A stretch of DNA of 64,000 bases. Source: CAMYOC01 sp963704875. GTDB lineage: Bacteria; Pseudomonadota; Gammaproteobacteria; Steroidobacterales; XN24. Made by a program: the position numbers and the translations under genes. The stretch spans positions 1,364,001 to 1,428,000 of the forward strand of contig CAVPIA010000008.1 of the NCBI GenBank assembly GCA_963704875.1, written 5' to 3'. This document shows, in pieces, positions 26,535-36,023 of this stretch (position 1 is the first letter of the stretch; every line of letters starts with the position of its first letter). The notes beneath the pieces are model-generated. The model had not been told where the DNA came from and made no database searches. It saw only the letters and a program-made list of their open reading frames with translations.

Positions 26535-27983
26535 ATGCATTCACCTGTCAAGGTCACGTTACTCGTGATCGCCATATTGTGGTCGGCCACGACTCTCGCG
26601 CAGACGCCGGCCGAGATTTTCCAGGAAGTGGACAGCCGCAAGCGCGCCAGCCTCGCGGGGATCGATAACTACAGTCAGACCAAGACCACGATGGGCATGT
26701 GCGTGTTCGAGTACTTCGAGAAGGCGACCACCGAGGCGACCGACGGCCGCGGTACCGTCGCCTATATGCGGAATGTCCCGGTCAGCGAAATCACGCAGCG
26801 GCAGTCTGGGGGCAACGCCTTGTCGAACGCCAGCCCTGAGGAGCTGGAGCACGCTGCGAACGTTATCCGGCAACAGGGCCCGGCGATGGAGCAGGGGATG
26901 CGCGACGAAATGCAGTCAGCCCAGATTCCGGGCGGCATTGACCAGATGGTGATGAATTCGCCCCAAGACAAACCGTGGTTGTCGGCCAACCCGAATGACA
27001 TGATGGGTATGTACGGCACCATGCTCGAGGGCGCGGCGGAAGGGAAACGACAGGCTGCGCAGCAGGCGGCCAAGGCGGAACAGGACGCAAAAAGCGACCC
27101 TATGGCGCAGATGGCTGAACGAACCAGAGTGGCCGGGCGGGAGACAGTCAACAATCGGCAAGCGATCAAGCTCGTCGCGGAGGACCTGAACTACACGCAG
27201 CCAGCAGAAGAGGGTGCAACGTTCACGATGAACACCATGCACATCTGGATAGACGCTGAAAAATACGTACCGCTGCGGATGCAAATCGATGGCGTGGTCC
27301 AGGACCAGGGTGAGACCAGGCAGATGCGGATTGAGCGGGATGACATGTCATATGAAACCGTCCCGGGGTGCGGGTCGATGTACGAGCCGATGCGATCGGT
27401 GATGCGCATTTCCGGCGTGATGAGCGCGCAAGAGCAGGCACAGATGGCCGAGGCCCAGGCACAGATGGCGCAAATGGAAGCCCAGCTGGCCAGCATGCCG
27501 CCCGCTCAAAAAGAGATGATCATGCGTCAGATGGGGCCTCAGCTCGAGATGTTCCGCAACATGGCGGCAGGCAAGGGCATGGAGGTCGTGACCACGATTA
27601 TGCAGATGCGCTGCAATACCGGCTTGCCGGACCCGATCGAGCTCTCACGCACCATGGGCCAGGGCCTTACCGGGACCTGCCGACTGTCTCCAGGGACTGC
27701 CGCAAGCCCCCCAACCGGCGTTTCTCCGGCGATTTCGCCGGGGCCCGCAAGCGGTTCGACCGACGCTGCTTCAGCGGGTGGTGTTTCGGGCGGCCTGACG
27801 GCAATGGTCCAGCAGCAGCTCGCAGCGCTGGGTTACGACCCCGGAAATACGAATGGCGAAATGACCAAACAGACCGCGATAGCCATCACCCAATTTCAGG
27901 CGGCGAACGGTCTGGAGATTACCGGCAAGGCCACGCCACAGCTTGCCGGGATACTGGCCGCCAGGGTGGATGCAAAGGATTAG
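26535..27983 (+). CDS. Exported protein with C-terminal peptidoglycan-binding domain
   Basis: A 482-residue protein with a signal peptide (VTLLVIAILWSATTLAQ). A long, methionine- and glutamine-rich central part contains AQMAEAQAQMAQMEAQLASM, probably coiled coil, and matches no family I know. A C-terminal PG_binding_1-like domain spans about 425-478 (VQQQLAALGYDPGNTNGEMT; ITQFQAANGLEITGKA). The ATG at 26535 follows GGGGGGAC; the open frame extends upstream to 26373, but only 26535 gives a signal peptide. The next gene, 23 bp downstream, begins with a related peptidoglycan-binding domain, so the two may act together at the cell wall. Confidence 0.7.
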   Translation: MHSPVKVTLLVIAILWSATTLAQTPAEIFQEVDSRKRASLAGIDNYSQTKTTMGMCVFEYFEKATTEATDGRGTVAYMRNVPVSEITQRQSGGNALSNASPEELEHAANVIRQQGPAMEQGMRDEMQSAQIPGGIDQMVMNSPQDKPWLSANPNDMMGMYGTMLEGAAEGKRQAAQQAAKAEQDAKSDPMAQMAERTRVAGRETVNNRQAIKLVAEDLNYTQPAEEGATFTMNTMHIWIDAEKYVPLRMQIDGVVQDQGETRQMRIERDDMSYETVPGCGSMYEPMRSVMRISGVMSAQEQAQMAEAQAQMAQMEAQLASMPPAQKEMIMRQMGPQLEMFRNMAAGKGMEVVTTIMQMRCNTGLPDPIELSRTMGQGLTGTCRLSPGTAASPPTGVSPAISPGPASGSTDAASAGGVSGGLTAMVQQQLAALGYDPGNTNGEMTKQTAIAITQFQAANGLEITGKATPQLAGILAARVDAKD

Positions 27984-28006
27984 GCAGTTTCGAAAGGGGG
28001 GAGGCC

Positions 28007-28594
28007 ATGAAGAATAAGAATCCGAAGACAGCGGCAATCGCCGCAGCGTTGATTATCGGTGGCATTGGAATAGCCGGAGCGGATCAACTGACGCTGATGG
28101 TTGAAACGGATCTGGCGGAGATGGGTTACGACGTCGGCCCGGTCGATGGAGAAGAGACCATGGAAACTGTCATTGCGGTTTCCAAATTCCAGGCCGAGAA
28201 CCAGCTTGAGGTGACCGGCGCGATCACGCCGCAGCTGGCCGGTGTCGTCGCGGCGCGCAAGGCGAACCCGGATCAGCAGGTCGCGGCAACGACCACCGAG
28301 GTCGTGGTTGACGTTGAGCCGTTGCAGGACCCGGCTGCATTGCAGGCCGCACAGCAGGCCTGTCTGCAGGAGAAAATGGCCGCCGCGCAGGAGGCGCAGA
28401 AGAAGAAGCGCGGGTTTGGCAAGCTGTTTAGCGCTGTGACCCGGACCGCGACTCGATACGGCGCCCCCGAATTGGCCACGACGGCTAACGATGTTTACAG
28501 CGCGAATGCAACGGCCGAAGACCTGGCGTCTGCCGCCAAAGATCTCGGTCTGACGGAAGACGACATCGCCGCGTGCCAGAATCCGGGCCAGTAG
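28007..28594 (+). CDS. Small exported peptidoglycan-binding-domain protein
   Basis: A 195-residue protein with signal peptide (TAAIAAALIIGGIGIAGA) and an N-terminal PG_binding_1-like domain (LAEMGYDVGPVDGEETMETV; FQAENQLEVTGAITPQLAGV). This domain closely parallels the C-terminal one of the preceding gene. The remainder is helical, with a basic AQKKKRGFGKLFSAVTR stretch. GGGGGGAGG precedes the ATG, which supports strong translation. It probably forms an operon with the gene before it. The two domains look like products of duplication. Confidence 0.75.
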   Translation: MKNKNPKTAAIAAALIIGGIGIAGADQLTLMVETDLAEMGYDVGPVDGEETMETVIAVSKFQAENQLEVTGAITPQLAGVVAARKANPDQQVAATTTEVVVDVEPLQDPAALQAAQQACLQEKMAAAQEAQKKKRGFGKLFSAVTRTATRYGAPELATTANDVYSANATAEDLASAAKDLGLTEDDIAACQNPGQ

Positions 28595-28675
28595 GGTCCC
28601 GGGCAGTCGTCAGACAGCAATAGCCGCTGCGCGTACCCGCCCCGGGCGCTGTGCCCGATCTCAGGCGCATACCGC

Positions 28676-29476
28676 TCAGGTTTTTCTGAAGCTGGCCAGC
28701 ACCGCGTTAAGCGGAAATTCGATCGGGCCGGCGCTGGCGACGAAGTCCGGATACCTGGACCGCAACTCCAGCCCGATAGCCCGGATGTGTTGATCATCAG
28801 CGCTGTCAGCCAACAGCCAGGCCCGGATTTCCGTGCTGACGAAGTCTTCCACCGAAGGGAATCGAGCAGTCCCGTCATGCGCCGTGGTCTGTATGTCCTG
28901 AATGCCTGCCGCCTCGAAGACCGCGGACAATTGTCCCGTTGCACCAAGAGCAAATGGCCAGGCCATGGACTCTGCAGCTTCCTTGCCCAGAACCTCATCT
29001 GTCGCCGCGACCAGAGCCGCATAGACGAGATTATCCTGCAGGCCCTGCCATACACCCACGACCAGCCGGCCACCGGGGCGCAATACACGCTGCATCTCGC
29101 GGATGGCCTGGGCCGGGTCTGGCACGAACATCAGCATGAATGAGCTGACCACCGCATCAAAGCTCGCGTCTTCGAAAGGCAGATTTGTCGCGCTACCCTG
29201 ATGGAAGTCGACGCCAGCGGCCATTTCGCGCGCCACGCCGAGCATGCTTTCGCTCAAATCGATGCCGGTGACGCTGCCATTCGCACCGACGCGACGGGTC
29301 ACTTCCCGGGCAAATACGCCGGTGCCGCAGCCGACATCCAGGACATCGTCACCGTCGCTGATGCTGGCGCTTGCGAGCATGATCGGCGGCCATTGTTCAA
29401 ATATTGCGGGGACGAAGAACTGCTCGTAGCCTCGCGCGGCCTCCGGTGTCAGACCCATTTCGTCGGCTGTGGTCAT
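28676..29476 (-). CDS. Class I SAM-dependent methyltransferase
   Basis: A 266-residue UbiE/Methyltransf_11-type enzyme. VLDVGCGTGVFAREV is the SAM-binding motif I (about 46-60), VTGIDLSESML is the acidic motif II, and FDAVVSSFMLMFVPDP and VLRPGGRLVVGVW follow as motifs IV and VI. The ATG at 29476 has GGAG upstream; an ORF extension to 29515 is not needed. The substrate is unknown. It is convergent with the peptidoglycan-binding genes. Confidence 0.85.
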   Translation of the reverse strand: MTTADEMGLTPEAARGYEQFFVPAIFEQWPPIMLASASISDGDDVLDVGCGTGVFAREVTRRVGANGSVTGIDLSESMLGVAREMAAGVDFHQGSATNLPFEDASFDAVVSSFMLMFVPDPAQAIREMQRVLRPGGRLVVGVWQGLQDNLVYAALVAATDEVLGKEAAESMAWPFALGATGQLSAVFEAAGIQDIQTTAHDGTARFPSVEDFVSTEIRAWLLADSADDQHIRAIGLELRSRYPDFVASAGPIEFPLNAVLASFRKT

Positions 29477-29898
29477 CTTTGTTCTCCGCTCGTTGCTTCC
29501 AGAAACATACGACAAAGCGCGTCGCGATGGATGGCAAGCTGTGGTCTGTAGCTAATGTTTGATTCCGGTCGCGCTGGCATGGCAGGCACCCTATCATGAG
29601 CGGCCGGCGAGATTGGTCTGGCGAGCCGGCGCCCGGTATTCTTGGCAGGAGAACGCGGCAACGGTCGCCACCTGCCATCTGTCACCTGCCTCCGTCACCT
29701 TCAAGATCCAGTATTGAACCACCCATCCGACACCCCGCTTCCTGACACCGACAGTGTGTCGAGTCGTGTTGCATCAGCACGGGCAAGGACAAGCCAGGGG
29801 CAGCACTACTCCGTGCTGCGCGCTGCATCCAGGCGCCAGGCACCGGTCCGCGCAGGCGCGTGTTGCCTGATCATCCAGACCGGCCACGGTTCCGACTA
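29477..29898. other. Intergenic region, no gene recognised
   Basis: A 422-bp divergent region between the methyltransferase and the HAD phosphatase. It must hold both promoters, but I cannot place them with confidence. No RNA gene or repeat is seen. Confidence 0.4.
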
Positions 29899-30591
29899 AT
29901 GTCCTTCCTGAACTGTTTTGACGCGATCATTTTCGATCTCAACGGCACGCTTGCGGAGGATTTTGATCGCTTCGGACCCGGTCATGATTACATGGCGACC
30001 TACACAAAATTAGGCGGCCGGCATCTCTCAGGGACTGAGTTACGGGATCTGGTTGATGACCTGATGTCCAGATTTCTGCAGCGCTACGACGCTGATCCGA
30101 CGGATCCGTTTCCTCAGCTTTGCGAGTTCCTGGAGGTGCCAGAGGCATTGCCGTCGCGGGAGCTGCATTTGCTCGAGGCACTGGTGGCCGAACATGAAAT
30201 TGGCGTCATAAGCGCGGCACGTATCGAACTCCTGAGGCGTTTTAGTCGCACGCACCGATTGGGCCTGATCAGTGATCTATGGGCGCCGTCGCACCGCTAT
30301 CGCGCGTATCTCGATGCTCTGGGGGTGACAAGCCTGTTTGGCAGCATGCTTTTTTCCTGCGAACAGGGCGCCGTCAAGCCGAGTCCGCGGCTGTTTCGAT
30401 GCGCGCTTGAAGAGCTCGGCGTCGCGCCGGAGCAGGCGGTGTTTGTCGGCGACAAAGAGACGCGGGACGTGATCGGCGCTGCAAGTTGCGGGATGGCGAC
30501 GGTATGGGTCGATGCGACCGGAGAGGGTCCCCGCCTGTCGCAACCGGATCGGGTAGTTGCCTCGGTGGAAGCGCTGGAAGCGCTGGTTTAA
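29899..30591 (+). CDS. HAD-superfamily hydrolase with a DLNGT motif I
   Basis: A 230-residue HAD subfamily IA protein. Motif I reads FDLNGTLAEDF: the nucleophile Asp is present, but the acid/base Asp (usually DxDGT) is Asn. Motif III Lys is in GAVKPSPRLF and motif IV is VFVGDKETRDVIGA. The Asn change is seen in some HAD groups and may slow or alter phosphatase activity. The ATG at 29899 is chosen; an extension to 29860 lacks support. Its stop overlaps the stop of the convergent HD-domain gene by four bases. Confidence 0.78.
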   Translation: MSFLNCFDAIIFDLNGTLAEDFDRFGPGHDYMATYTKLGGRHLSGTELRDLVDDLMSRFLQRYDADPTDPFPQLCEFLEVPEALPSRELHLLEALVAEHEIGVISAARIELLRRFSRTHRLGLISDLWAPSHRYRAYLDALGVTSLFGSMLFSCEQGAVKPSPRLFRCALEELGVAPEQAVFVGDKETRDVIGAASCGMATVWVDATGEGPRLSQPDRVVASVEALEALV

Positions 30592-31628
30592 GCGGCAGCC
30601 TGGGCGCGGAGTTCGCGTAGTCTCTGCGCCACGCGAAGTCTGACCTTCTCCACAGACTCGCCCTCGGCAAGGATGCATGGCGGGCTCCGCCGCAGCAATG
30701 GCCAGCGCTCGCCGCGCAACACACGCTTGAGATAAAAGATGTTCTTCTCCAGCGAGATCATGTACGGATTTCGCCCGTCATACACGGCCTTCATGCACCG
30801 GTGCACGCCACCGAAATCCTTGTCCAGACGGCGGGTGCACTGGTTCTCATAGAAATCCAGCGTATTGCGCAACAGATCCAGTCCGGAGCGATAACGAATC
30901 TGCAGGCGCCCCTTGTCATCGAAAAACATCGCGATCCCGCCCAGCACAAATTCCGGAAACAGGCGATCCCGACATTTCTCCAGATAACAGCGATCCGCCA
31001 TCTGACCCATAAGATCAGCGGTACCCACCAGGTGCCCCAGCGCCAGGTCTTTGGGATGTTCAATCCGGATCTGGGAGAAATCTACTTCGTAGCCCGTGAA
31101 ATGAACGATCTGTCGGGTCACGGGGGCGGCTGGGCCCAGGCCTATGCCGGCAAGGTATTTCTCCAGAAACAGCGCGCTCCGGGTGACGTGGCTACGGGTG
31201 AACTCGGCGCCGTTGAAGTGGCCCTCATCAGCCGAGTGCCGGATATAGCCGGAATCATGGAACAGACAGGTGATGATCCCGAGCATGGCCCGTCCTGGTC
31301 CGAGCTGCTCGCTGGCCGCATGAGTCAATTCATAACCCTTGATCAACCGCGCCATAGCCAGGGTCATGTCCAGCGTGTGCTGGATATCGTGATACAGCGT
31401 GTCGCAGCCCAGATACCCGGGCGTGCGGCCGCGGAACAGATCATCGAAATCCTTAAAGGCCTTGCGCAGAGGGTTCCACGAGGCATTTGGATACAGCTCA
31501 ACAAAGATGTCATGGACAGCTTCGCTGACCGCTCGCCAGGAAGTCACCTGGACAGAGTTGGTTACGTCGTGGTCGCTACGCCGTAAACGCAGCGAGACGA
31601 CCCGCGAGTCACCGGTATCGGCTGCCAT
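30588..31628 (-). CDS. HD-domain phosphohydrolase
   Basis: A 346-residue soluble protein. YHDIQHTLDMTL supplies a conserved His with the HD-type helix and CLFHDSGYIRHSADEGHFNG the HD metal ligands, in the layout of HDc/PDEase-like metal-dependent phosphohydrolases. Later His and Asp residues (LVGTADLMGQMADR) complete a possible second metal set. The substrate could be a nucleotide or second messenger. The ATG at 31628 is divergent from nothing close, and 82 bp separate it from xthA upstream on the same strand, so it may be transcribed with that gene. Confidence 0.8.
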   Translation of the reverse strand: MAADTGDSRVVSLRLRRSDHDVTNSVQVTSWRAVSEAVHDIFVELYPNASWNPLRKAFKDFDDLFRGRTPGYLGCDTLYHDIQHTLDMTLAMARLIKGYELTHAASEQLGPGRAMLGIITCLFHDSGYIRHSADEGHFNGAEFTRSHVTRSALFLEKYLAGIGLGPAAPVTRQIVHFTGYEVDFSQIRIEHPKDLALGHLVGTADLMGQMADRCYLEKCRDRLFPEFVLGGIAMFFDDKGRLQIRYRSGLDLLRNTLDFYENQCTRRLDKDFGGVHRCMKAVYDGRNPYMISLEKNIFYLKRVLRGERWPLLRRSPPCILAEGESVEKVRLRVAQRLRELRAQAAA

Positions 31629-31710
31629 AATCTTTCGAGTCTAATTCAGCGCCGGCAGAGTGACCACGCCAGTAGGTGGAAAGTGTGACTGCAGTCACAT
31701 CAGTTTGCGG

Positions 31711-32478
31711 TCAGACGCGGAAATCAGCAGAGATCAGCGCATGATCCGATGGTCTGTCGTGGCTGCGGGATTCAAGGTCGATATCTGCCGCCTGGCAAAG
31801 TTCAGCCATTTCCGGGCTGGCCAGCATCAGGTCTATCCGCAATCCCCGGTTTCGCGGGAATGCCCCGGCCCGATAATCCCACCAGCTATACCGGTTGTCT
31901 TCCTGCGGAAACAGCCGGAACGTATCCTGAAGACCCAGGGCCATTATTTTCTGCAGCGCCTGGCGTTCGGCGTCGCTGACCAGCACCTGTCCTCGCCAGG
32001 CATTCGGGTCGTATACATCCTGATCCTCAGGCGCGATGTTGAAGTCGCCCATGACCACCAGTTTGCTGTGGGCAGCAATTTCCCCGGCCAACATGTCGGT
32101 GAAGGCCTCAAGCCAGCGCAGCTTGTACTGGTACTTGTCCGAATCCAGCGCCTGACCGTTGGGCACGTATACGTTGAGAAACCGGATGTCGTTGATCGTC
32201 GCGCCCGCCAGACGCCGCTGCGGATCATCGAGTCCGGGGATGTCGGTGATGATATCCGCAGGCTCGGTCCGCGACATCAATGCCACGCCGTTGTAAGTTC
32301 GTTGCCCGTTAAACACAAGGCGATAGCCGGCAGACTCCAGTTCGTCGCGCGGGAAATCCTGGTTCTGAAGCTTGGTCTCCTGCAGCGCGATGACGTCGGG
32401 CCCAGACTGTTGGATCAACTGCAGCACCTGGGGCAGCCTGACCCGCAAGGAATTCACGTTCCAGCTGACTACCTTCAT
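31711..32478 (-). CDS. xthA: Exodeoxyribonuclease III
   Basis: A 255-residue AP endonuclease/exonuclease of base-excision repair. MKVVSWNVNSLRVR opens with the first metal-site Asn, LQETKL holds the catalytic Glu, VMGDFNIAPED the DxN motif, and the C-terminal RSHDRPSDHAL has the catalytic Asp-His pair. Length matches the family. Its start overlaps the prlC stop by four bases (ATGA), so the two are translationally coupled. Confidence 0.95.
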   Translation of the reverse strand: MKVVSWNVNSLRVRLPQVLQLIQQSGPDVIALQETKLQNQDFPRDELESAGYRLVFNGQRTYNGVALMSRTEPADIITDIPGLDDPQRRLAGATINDIRFLNVYVPNGQALDSDKYQYKLRWLEAFTDMLAGEIAAHSKLVVMGDFNIAPEDQDVYDPNAWRGQVLVSDAERQALQKIMALGLQDTFRLFPQEDNRYSWWDYRAGAFPRNRGLRIDLMLASPEMAELCQAADIDLESRSHDRPSDHALISADFRV

Positions 32479-34514
32479 GTCGCAGTCTCCGTCTGCCCTG
32501 AGGCGATACCGGATTGCCGCAGCAGTGCGTCCGGTTGCGGTTTGCGTCCACGGAAGGCAATGAAGGTGTCCATGGCGTCGACGCTGCCTCCGACTTCAAG
32601 TATGGATTCCAGAAAGCGCCGGCCAGTCTCGGCGTTCAGCACGCCGGATTCCTCAAACGCCGCGAAGGCATCTGCCGACAGCAGCTCCGCCCACTTGTAG
32701 CTATAGTACCCGGCCGCATAGCCGCCGGCGAAGATGTGCGAGAAGCCGTTGGCGAATCGGTTGAACCCGGGGTACGGCACGACCGCGACTTCGTCACGGA
32801 CTTCACTTAGCACCCGGGCTATTTCAGCACCATCCAGCGCGTGATCAGCCGCATGGATACGAAAATCAAACAATGAGAATTCCAGTTGCCGCACCATCTG
32901 CATGCCTGACTGGAAGTTACGGCTGCCGAGCAGCTTATCGATCAGCTCATCCGGCAGATCCTCGCCCGTTTCGTAATGCCCGGAAATCGACGGCAACACT
33001 TCCCGGCACCATGCAAAATTCTCCAGAAACTGGCTGGGCAACTCAACCGCGTCCCACACTACGCCGTTGATACCCGCGACGCTTGGGTAATCGACGCGGG
33101 TCAGCAAATGATGCAGCGTGTGGCCAAACTCATGAAACAGCGTGACGACCTCGTCATGCGTAAGCAGAGCAGGGCGCGAACCAGTTGGCGGCATGAAATT
33201 GCAGACCAGAAACGCGACCGGCCGCTGTAGTTCACCGGACAGCGCCGAGCGCCCGATACAGTCATCCATCCACGCACCGCCACGCTTGCGCGCTCGTGCG
33301 AAGAGGTCGACATAGAAGCCACCTCTGGGGCCGTCGTGGTCGCTGACTTCGTAATAGCGGACGTCGTCGTGCCAGGTATCCGGGCCGGGCCCGGGCGCCT
33401 CGCTGATCCGGATCCCGAACAGCGTCTCAACCAGCCTGAACATCCCGCTCATAACGCCATGAACAGGGAAATAGGGGCGCAGCATGTCGTCAGAGATAGC
33501 GTAACGTTCCCGCCGCAGACGCTCTGCATGGTAGGCCACATCCCAGGCCTGTAACGGAGGACCGGCATGGGCTGCTATCTCTTCGAAGTCCTGCCGGGCA
33601 GCCGTGCGGCTGCGGCTGGCAAGATCATGCAGAAATTCAAGCACCGCACTGGTGTTGTCCGCCATCTTCGTGGCCAGCGAGTATTCCGCATAATTCGGGA
33701 AGCCCAGCAAGCCTGCGGCTTCGTGGCGTGCAGCAAGAATCTGCTCCATGATCCGGGTGTTGTCCCAGCGGCCGGCATGCGGACCGCACTCCGAGGCACG
33801 GGTGGTCCAGGCTTCGTAGAAATCCCGGCGCAGTGATTCGTTATGGCAATAGCTGAGCACCGCATGGTAGGTCGGGAAATCGAGCTCCAGCAACCAGCCC
33901 TTCAGGTCCTTGTCCGCTGCCGCGCTCGCCGCGCGCTCGATCACGTCTGCCGGCAAGCCTTCGAGTTCAGCAAGGTCGGTGATCTGCCGGGACCAGGCAT
34001 TGGTCGCATCGAGCAGGTTTTCCTCGAACCGGGCCTGCAGGCTTGAAAGCTCCTGCATCAGGTCACGAAAACGTTCTTTTTTCGGGCCGGACAATGCCAC
34101 GCCGGAGAGACGAAAGTCCCTCAAACCATTATCGACGACTTTTCTTTGTGCCGGATTCAGATCAGCGTCCGAGTCAGCGAGCGCTGTGTAGGCCTGGAAC
34201 AGCGCTTCGTTTTGCCCCAACTCGGTGCTGTATTCACTCAGCTTGGGCAGACAGCGGTTGTAGGCTTCCCGCAATCCCTCCGAATTGACCACTGAATTGA
34301 GGTGGCCGACCGGCGCCCATATCCGCCCCAGGCGATGGCTCATGGTCTCCAGCGGCTCGATCACCTGCTCCCAGCCGGCCGCCGATTGCTCAAGCAGCGC
34401 CGCGAGAGCAGTGCGGTTGTCCTTCAACACCCGATCGATCGCGGGCTCCACATGTTCGGGACGAATGTCGCCAAATCGGGGCAGGTCAGTCAGGTCGAGC
34501 AGGGGGTTGTGCAT
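32475..34514 (-). CDS. prlC: Oligopeptidase A (M3 family)
   Basis: A 679-residue zinc metallopeptidase. The zinc motif HEFGHTLHH sits near residue 468, with the third Glu ligand further downstream as in thimet-type peptidases. The N-terminus (LTDLPRFGDIRPEHVEPAI) is typical of OpdA/PrlC, which degrades signal-peptide and other oligopeptide fragments in the cytoplasm. It is transcribed with xthA and divergent from gor across 150 bp. Confidence 0.95.
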   Translation of the reverse strand: MHNPLLDLTDLPRFGDIRPEHVEPAIDRVLKDNRTALAALLEQSAAGWEQVIEPLETMSHRLGRIWAPVGHLNSVVNSEGLREAYNRCLPKLSEYSTELGQNEALFQAYTALADSDADLNPAQRKVVDNGLRDFRLSGVALSGPKKERFRDLMQELSSLQARFEENLLDATNAWSRQITDLAELEGLPADVIERAASAAADKDLKGWLLELDFPTYHAVLSYCHNESLRRDFYEAWTTRASECGPHAGRWDNTRIMEQILAARHEAAGLLGFPNYAEYSLATKMADNTSAVLEFLHDLASRSRTAARQDFEEIAAHAGPPLQAWDVAYHAERLRRERYAISDDMLRPYFPVHGVMSGMFRLVETLFGIRISEAPGPGPDTWHDDVRYYEVSDHDGPRGGFYVDLFARARKRGGAWMDDCIGRSALSGELQRPVAFLVCNFMPPTGSRPALLTHDEVVTLFHEFGHTLHHLLTRVDYPSVAGINGVVWDAVELPSQFLENFAWCREVLPSISGHYETGEDLPDELIDKLLGSRNFQSGMQMVRQLEFSLFDFRIHAADHALDGAEIARVLSEVRDEVAVVPYPGFNRFANGFSHIFAGGYAAGYYSYKWAELLSADAFAAFEESGVLNAETGRRFLESILEVGGSVDAMDTFIAFRGRKPQPDALLRQSGIASGQTETAT

Positions 34515-34665
34515 GGCTTTCAGGGTCGTGAGTGAATGAGCGCGCGATGATATCAGGCCCGGTCGCCGCTTGCCCTGCTCGCGCGAGTCCGTCCTACAGT
34601 AAAATCCCCGCCCTACGGTCAGGATTCAGTGTCAGCAGACCCCGGTTTGCGGGTGGGAGTGCTTG

Positions 34666-36012
34666 GTGGACAATTCCTTTGATCTGGTGGTTATCGGCGG
34701 CGGCAGCGGCGGCCTCGCGGCGGCCCAGCGAGCGGCGGAATATGGCGCTTCGGTGGCGCTGGTGGAATCCGAGCCGCTGGGCGGGACCTGTGTCAATGTC
34801 GGCTGCGTACCAAAGAAACTGATGTGGAACGCCGCTTCGATCGGGCATGTGCTCGAAGAGTCTGCAGGCTACGGTTTTTTGGTCAGCAATCAGGGCCACG
34901 ACTGGGCGCAGCTAAAGCAGAAGCGAGACGCCTACATCGCCCGCCTGAACGGTATCTACGCGCGCAATCTGGAACAGAAGAACATCCGGGTGTTTCACGG
35001 GCGTGGCCGGCTTGATGGGCCGGGCAGGGTGGTGGTGGGTGATACGACCCTGGCCGGCCGCCATCTGATCATTGCGACCGGCGGCTATCCGCTGGTGCCG
35101 GAGCTGCCCGGAGCGGAACTCGGCATCACGTCAAACGGCTTCTTCGAGCTGGAGCAACGGCCGCAGCGGGTGCTGATCGCCGGCAGCGGCTATGTTGCGG
35201 TGGAGCTCGCCGGCGTATTTCGTGCGCTGGGTTCCGAGGTCACGGTGCTGGCGCGCAAAGACGGCGTTTTGCGCAGCTTTGACCCGATGTTGCGCGAGGA
35301 ATTGATGGATGCGATGACCCGGCAAGGCATAGAACTGGTGTCGCGTGCGGTGCCGCTGGCTGTCAGCGGACGCCAGGGCGATATCAGTCTGGAAACCGAG
35401 GACGGCAGGACGTTCAATGCGTACGACTGTCTGCTCTGGGCGGTCGGCCGGGGCGCAGCCAGCGAGGAGCTTGGGCTGGAGGACGCGGGTATCCGCACCG
35501 ACGGTCAGGGGTTTGTGCCTACCGATGATTACCAGAACACCAATGTCGATCAGGTATATGCGATCGGAGACATTACCGGTCGCCCGGCGCTGACGCCGGT
35601 GGCCATTGCCGCGGGCCGGCGGCTGGCGGACCGGGTTTTCGGGGGGATGGCGGATCGGCACCTGGACTATGCCAATATTCCCACCGTGATATTCAGCCAT
35701 CCACCGATGGGCACCGTTGGCCTGTCAGAGATCGAGGCCCATGCGCTGCACGGGGAGGCGGTAAAGATATACACCTCTCGCTTTATTCCGCTGTATCAGT
35801 CCATGCTGGATCACAAGACGCATGCGGCGATGAAGCTGATCACTATCGGCCCGGAGGAGAAGGTCGTTGGTTGTCATGTGATCGGTCCCGGCGCCGATGA
35901 GATGTTGCAGGGGTTTGCGGTGGCCATCCGCATGGGGGCGACCAAGCGAGACCTTGATGACACGGTCGCCATCCACCCGACCAGTGCGGAAGAACTGGTA
36001 ACGATGAGATAA
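34666..36012 (+). CDS. gor: Glutathione-disulfide reductase
   Basis: A 448-residue flavoprotein that regenerates glutathione with NADPH. FAD motif VIGGGSGGLAAAQRAAEYG, redox-active cysteines in GGTCVNVGCVPKKLMW, NADPH motif VLIAGSGYVAVELAG and the dimer-interface end TIAIHPTSAEELVTMR-like (VAIHPTSAEELVTMR) match GR rather than lipoamide dehydrogenase. The GTG at 34666 lies six bases after GGGAG and is preferred to the adjacent TTG at 34663. The gamma-carbonic-anhydrase-like gene follows 11 bp after the stop. Confidence 0.93.
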   Translation: MDNSFDLVVIGGGSGGLAAAQRAAEYGASVALVESEPLGGTCVNVGCVPKKLMWNAASIGHVLEESAGYGFLVSNQGHDWAQLKQKRDAYIARLNGIYARNLEQKNIRVFHGRGRLDGPGRVVVGDTTLAGRHLIIATGGYPLVPELPGAELGITSNGFFELEQRPQRVLIAGSGYVAVELAGVFRALGSEVTVLARKDGVLRSFDPMLREELMDAMTRQGIELVSRAVPLAVSGRQGDISLETEDGRTFNAYDCLLWAVGRGAASEELGLEDAGIRTDGQGFVPTDDYQNTNVDQVYAIGDITGRPALTPVAIAAGRRLADRVFGGMADRHLDYANIPTVIFSHPPMGTVGLSEIEAHALHGEAVKIYTSRFIPLYQSMLDHKTHAAMKLITIGPEEKVVGCHVIGPGADEMLQGFAVAIRMGATKRDLDDTVAIHPTSAEELVTMR

Positions 36013-36023
36013 GGAATGAAGTC

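Noticed and set aside
27368..28006. Upstream extension of the small peptidoglycan-binding protein
   Set aside because: The frame overlaps the preceding gene out of phase; the ATG at 28007 has a strong ribosome site and opens a signal peptide.
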